From assembly GCA_030704615.1 (NCBI GenBank), contig CM060733.1:12402001-12462000 (forward strand): a DNA stretch of 60,000 nt, given 5' to 3'. Numbering within the stretch: position 1 is the stretch's first letter; each line of letters begins with the position of its first letter. The translations under genes and the position numbers were made by a program. The notes under the pieces were generated by a model. It was not told where the DNA came from. It searched no databases and was given only the letters and a program-made list of their open reading frames with translations. The DNA comes from Takakia lepidozioides (taxonomy: Eukaryota > Streptophyta > Takakiopsida > Takakiales > Takakiaceae). This document shows positions 57,621 to 60,000 of the stretch, piece after piece.

Positions 57621-60000
57621 ATGGACGAAGAACCAGTTTCGAATGCACCTTTTTCGTATGGACCGCTTTCGAATGCACCCATTTCGTATGCACCACTTTC
57701 GAATGCGCCACTTTCGATTGCACCACTTTCGAATGCATCTGAGACTGGAGCAAGTGTGGAGCAAGATGCAGCCAGTTTCTCTATACTGCTCCAAATCATC
57801 ATGTTGGGTTGCACCTTTGTCATAGGGCATGTATTGCGACGAAACAAAATCATGATCGTCCATGAGGCTGGGGCTGCCCTCCTCCTTGGTGCAGTTTCCT
57901 CCTCCAATATCGAAATCACTGTCCTTGGGTTAGGGATCGCTGCAACACAGTGTTCTGAGATTCAATTTTTCTTGTGTGTGTTTTATGATGCAAATCCCTT
58001 TGTCATAGGCTAGGCTATTGCCAGAAGCGTAATGATCACACATCAGAGAAAAAGATGGATATCATTCCATGAGAAAATCATTTGGAAGCCACGACATTGC
58101 AGGTGTTATCGTTGGATTGCTAGTGACATCCGTTGGCGACAGAGGGAACTTCAGGTGACATGCACTCTATTAGTGTCAAACAGGCAGTCTCAAAAATCCG
58201 TATTTGAAATGAGCTCTATGTGGCACTTTGAGAGGCAGAGAAAAGGAGAGTTATACTCACTTGCTGTTCCTTTAAGAGAATGTTCCTCTGGGTATAATCC
58301 TCTGGATGTGGTCGCAGGGTTTTAGAGTAGAGAAAGAAGTTACATAGTAATGAAATTATACTTTATAAAGAAAAAATAATAATAGAAATAGAGAAGAAAT
58401 CTGTTACCTCCCACAGATCATGACCTGAGACCAGAGAGAGATGTAAGAGCGAGAGATCCGGAAATGGTTGCTACTTATGTCCTTATTCCATGGAATTTGA
58501 GCTTCTCCTACCAATCGCATGTGTTATTAGGCCAAGTCACAAAAATTATCTAACTTGTTTTCGGGCCATAATGTGTAGCATGCTTCATGCAGGATGTGGA
58601 TCAATTTCAACAACCACTTCTTCTTTTACTTCCTTCTGCCCCCCATCATATTATATCCTTCACCATAATCCCATTGTGAATGAAAAAGGTAGGAGTTAAA
58701 AATGCCCTTAGTAGATTTATCTGCAATGCAATTGCAACAAGGCATTTGTCATCACCATGTGTAGACCCTATATGCAAGATGGTGTGCAGCAAATCGCCCA
58801 TACCGGTTTCCAGGGGGCAACTTGAACACTTTTAGTAGTTGGGAATGTACAGTCATCAGCTTGTCAGTTGGGTTTAACTTTTTTCACTTCTAGTAGTATT
58901 GTGGAATCCATTTGACTGGATCCACCACTGGTACATGAAGGCAAATAAGGTAGTATGAACGTAGAGTGTTTGTTGGCTTGTATGTTATAGTCGTGCTTGT
59001 CTCTCTGTAAAAGACCTCATTAGTGAACAAGCTTACAGATGTTTTACCCAAGTCTGTCAATCAAAACCCTTTCTCCTGTAGGTTTTCCTCGGAATTCTGA
59101 GCAAGTGTCCATCTTCTGAGTTTCTGCACAGCACCATGGAACCCTCACAATTTACTCATATACATCCCCGCAGAGAGAAAGAGAGAGAAAGTAAATGAAA
59201 TGCAGAGAGGGGGGGGAGGGGAGGGGGAAAATCTGTGGACAATGCAATTTCTTGACAGAGCATCAACACTGAATCGGGGTGGAGCCTGCAGCCTGTGAGC
59301 TTCCTACCTCCTAACTCCTGAACCCTTCCATGGAACGATCTGTGTTTTCTTTGTATCTACATGTTGCAGAAACTCCAGAGTCATTATAACCCCATCTGAA
59401 TGGAAAATTAGGGAGACCTAAAATCAGCAAAAGCTTGCATACCCAGCCGTCATCACAGGAAAGGGTTGAAATTTGTTGGTTGCAAGTTGAATATCTCTCT
59501 ACTGTGTATTTCAGTGGATTGGCGGGCTGCTTTTGACTGGATTAGACCCTGAATGGGGATGTATGCAGAGACACTTTTTTCTCAACTTTGGGGCGATCTG
59601 CACGTTTGCCTTCTTAGGGACAATCATCTCGACCTTTGTAATCGGCATACTTCTGTGAGTCATCTGTGTCTTTCCGATAAGTTTTGGGTTGTCTCTTGTT
59701 GTTCTACTTTCCTTGGGTCCATAGGCCCTGTGGAATTCCTGTGGACGTAATGATGCAAACTTCATGTCATCTCCGCATACTTGTTTTCCCTCCAAAGACT
59801 GATCAGAAGGTTGCGCGGACATTTATGGTGCAGATGGATATTTGGGGTATTACAATGGACATACAGCATGCCCTTTCTTGTTTGCCTCACCTTTGGTGCG
59901 CTTATTTCAGCAACAGATCCTGTTACCGTCCTTGCTATTTTCAATGTAAGTCCTTGCACCCCAAGCATGATCTCACTGGATCCGTGCTCCGGACTGGGAA
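57621..60000 (+). CDS. Endosomal-type Na+(K+)/H+ exchanger (NHX5/6, NHE6-like), 5' part
   Basis: Exons 57621-57888, 58103-58154, 58593-58652, 59270-59294, 59569-59654, 59834-59945, all in phase; the gene continues past the window. CPA1-family exchangers regulate pH of Golgi, trans-Golgi and endosomes. After ~45 N-terminal residues of degenerate PLSNA-type pentapeptides come a first helix ending [11 protein letters not shown], then [15 protein letters not shown], the amiloride-site motif [30 protein letters not shown] and the ion-binding [12 protein letters not shown]. The motif spacing matches endosomal exchangers rather than vacuolar NHX1-4. The third intron is of the AT-AC minor class. The start is the first ATG of the open frame (ATGGACGAAG). 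Later exons are outside the window. Confidence 0.9.
57633..57737 (+). repeat. 15-bp tandem repeat coding P-x-S-x-A pentapeptides
   Basis: Seven degenerate units of CCACTTTCGAATGCA in the exchanger exon 1, encoding [35 protein letters not shown]. Confidence 0.9.
58653..59269 (+). other. U12-type AT-AC intron
   Basis: The donor is exactly ATATCCTT (58653-58660). The branch-site-like TTTCTTGAC is at 59248-59256 (consensus TTCCTTRAY). The acceptor AC is at 59268-59269, 14 bases after the branch A. Splicing here joins PPII-F to ESGW, the exact family sequence, and no GT-AG alternative exists before an in-frame stop. Minor-class introns are known in NHE/NHX family and voltage-gated channel genes. 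Confidence 0.92.

Overview
The window is nuclear DNA of a green plant, most likely a non-seed land plant or a close relative. It holds spliced genes with short GT-AG introns, plastid-targeted photosynthesis proteins, a PLS-class PPR protein, plant-type transposons and a U2 snRNA. The two-pore channel looks like the animal or charophyte/bryophyte type rather than the seed-plant TPC1 type. The species cannot be fixed from the sequence. All gene models below were spliced by hand from conserved protein motifs and splice-site phase. Unless stated otherwise, exons join in frame.

Layout. ELIP (+) 1.9-3.4 kb. A TPR plus metallo-beta-lactamase hydrolase (-) 4.2-10.4 kb with a MITE in one intron. HCF244 (+) 11.8-15.8 kb. 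A DUF1997 plastid protein (+) 19.0-20.6 kb. A two-pore channel (-) 21.7-27.8 kb. Mediator subunit MED31 (-) 29.9-31.7 kb. A U2 snRNA (+) at 32.7 kb. A complete 15.1-kb Mutator-like element (33141-48254) with ~0.4-kb terminal inverted repeats and a perfect 9-bp target duplication. HAL3-type phosphopantothenoylcysteine decarboxylase (-) 51.6-52.7 kb. A decayed LINE, then a truncated PPR gene (-) 54.4-56.1 kb. The 5' half of an endosomal-type Na+/H+ exchanger (+) from 57.6 kb to the window end.

The Mutator element has the MuDR-like arrangement of two convergent genes: a transposase (SWIM zinc finger, DDE motifs, now frameshifted) and a Ulp1-type cysteine protease gene. It also carries pieces of a CACTA transposase gene and of ribosomal protein eS1. 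Almost its whole length, TIRs included, is saturated with a short CAGACTG/CAGTCTG motif that has grown into several kinds of tandem repeat, coding and non-coding.

Main points for a second look: (1) MED31 and HAL3, unrelated genes about 21 kb apart, share a duplicated promoter, first exon, first intron and start of exon 2, so HAL3 seems to have gained its 5' end from MED31; (2) the two-pore channel combines a plant-like EF-hand linker with an animal-like second selectivity filter and lacks the third S4 arginine of domain II; (3) the exchanger gene contains a textbook AT-AC minor-spliceosome intron; (4) the Mutator element with its private repeat motif and captured gene fragments.
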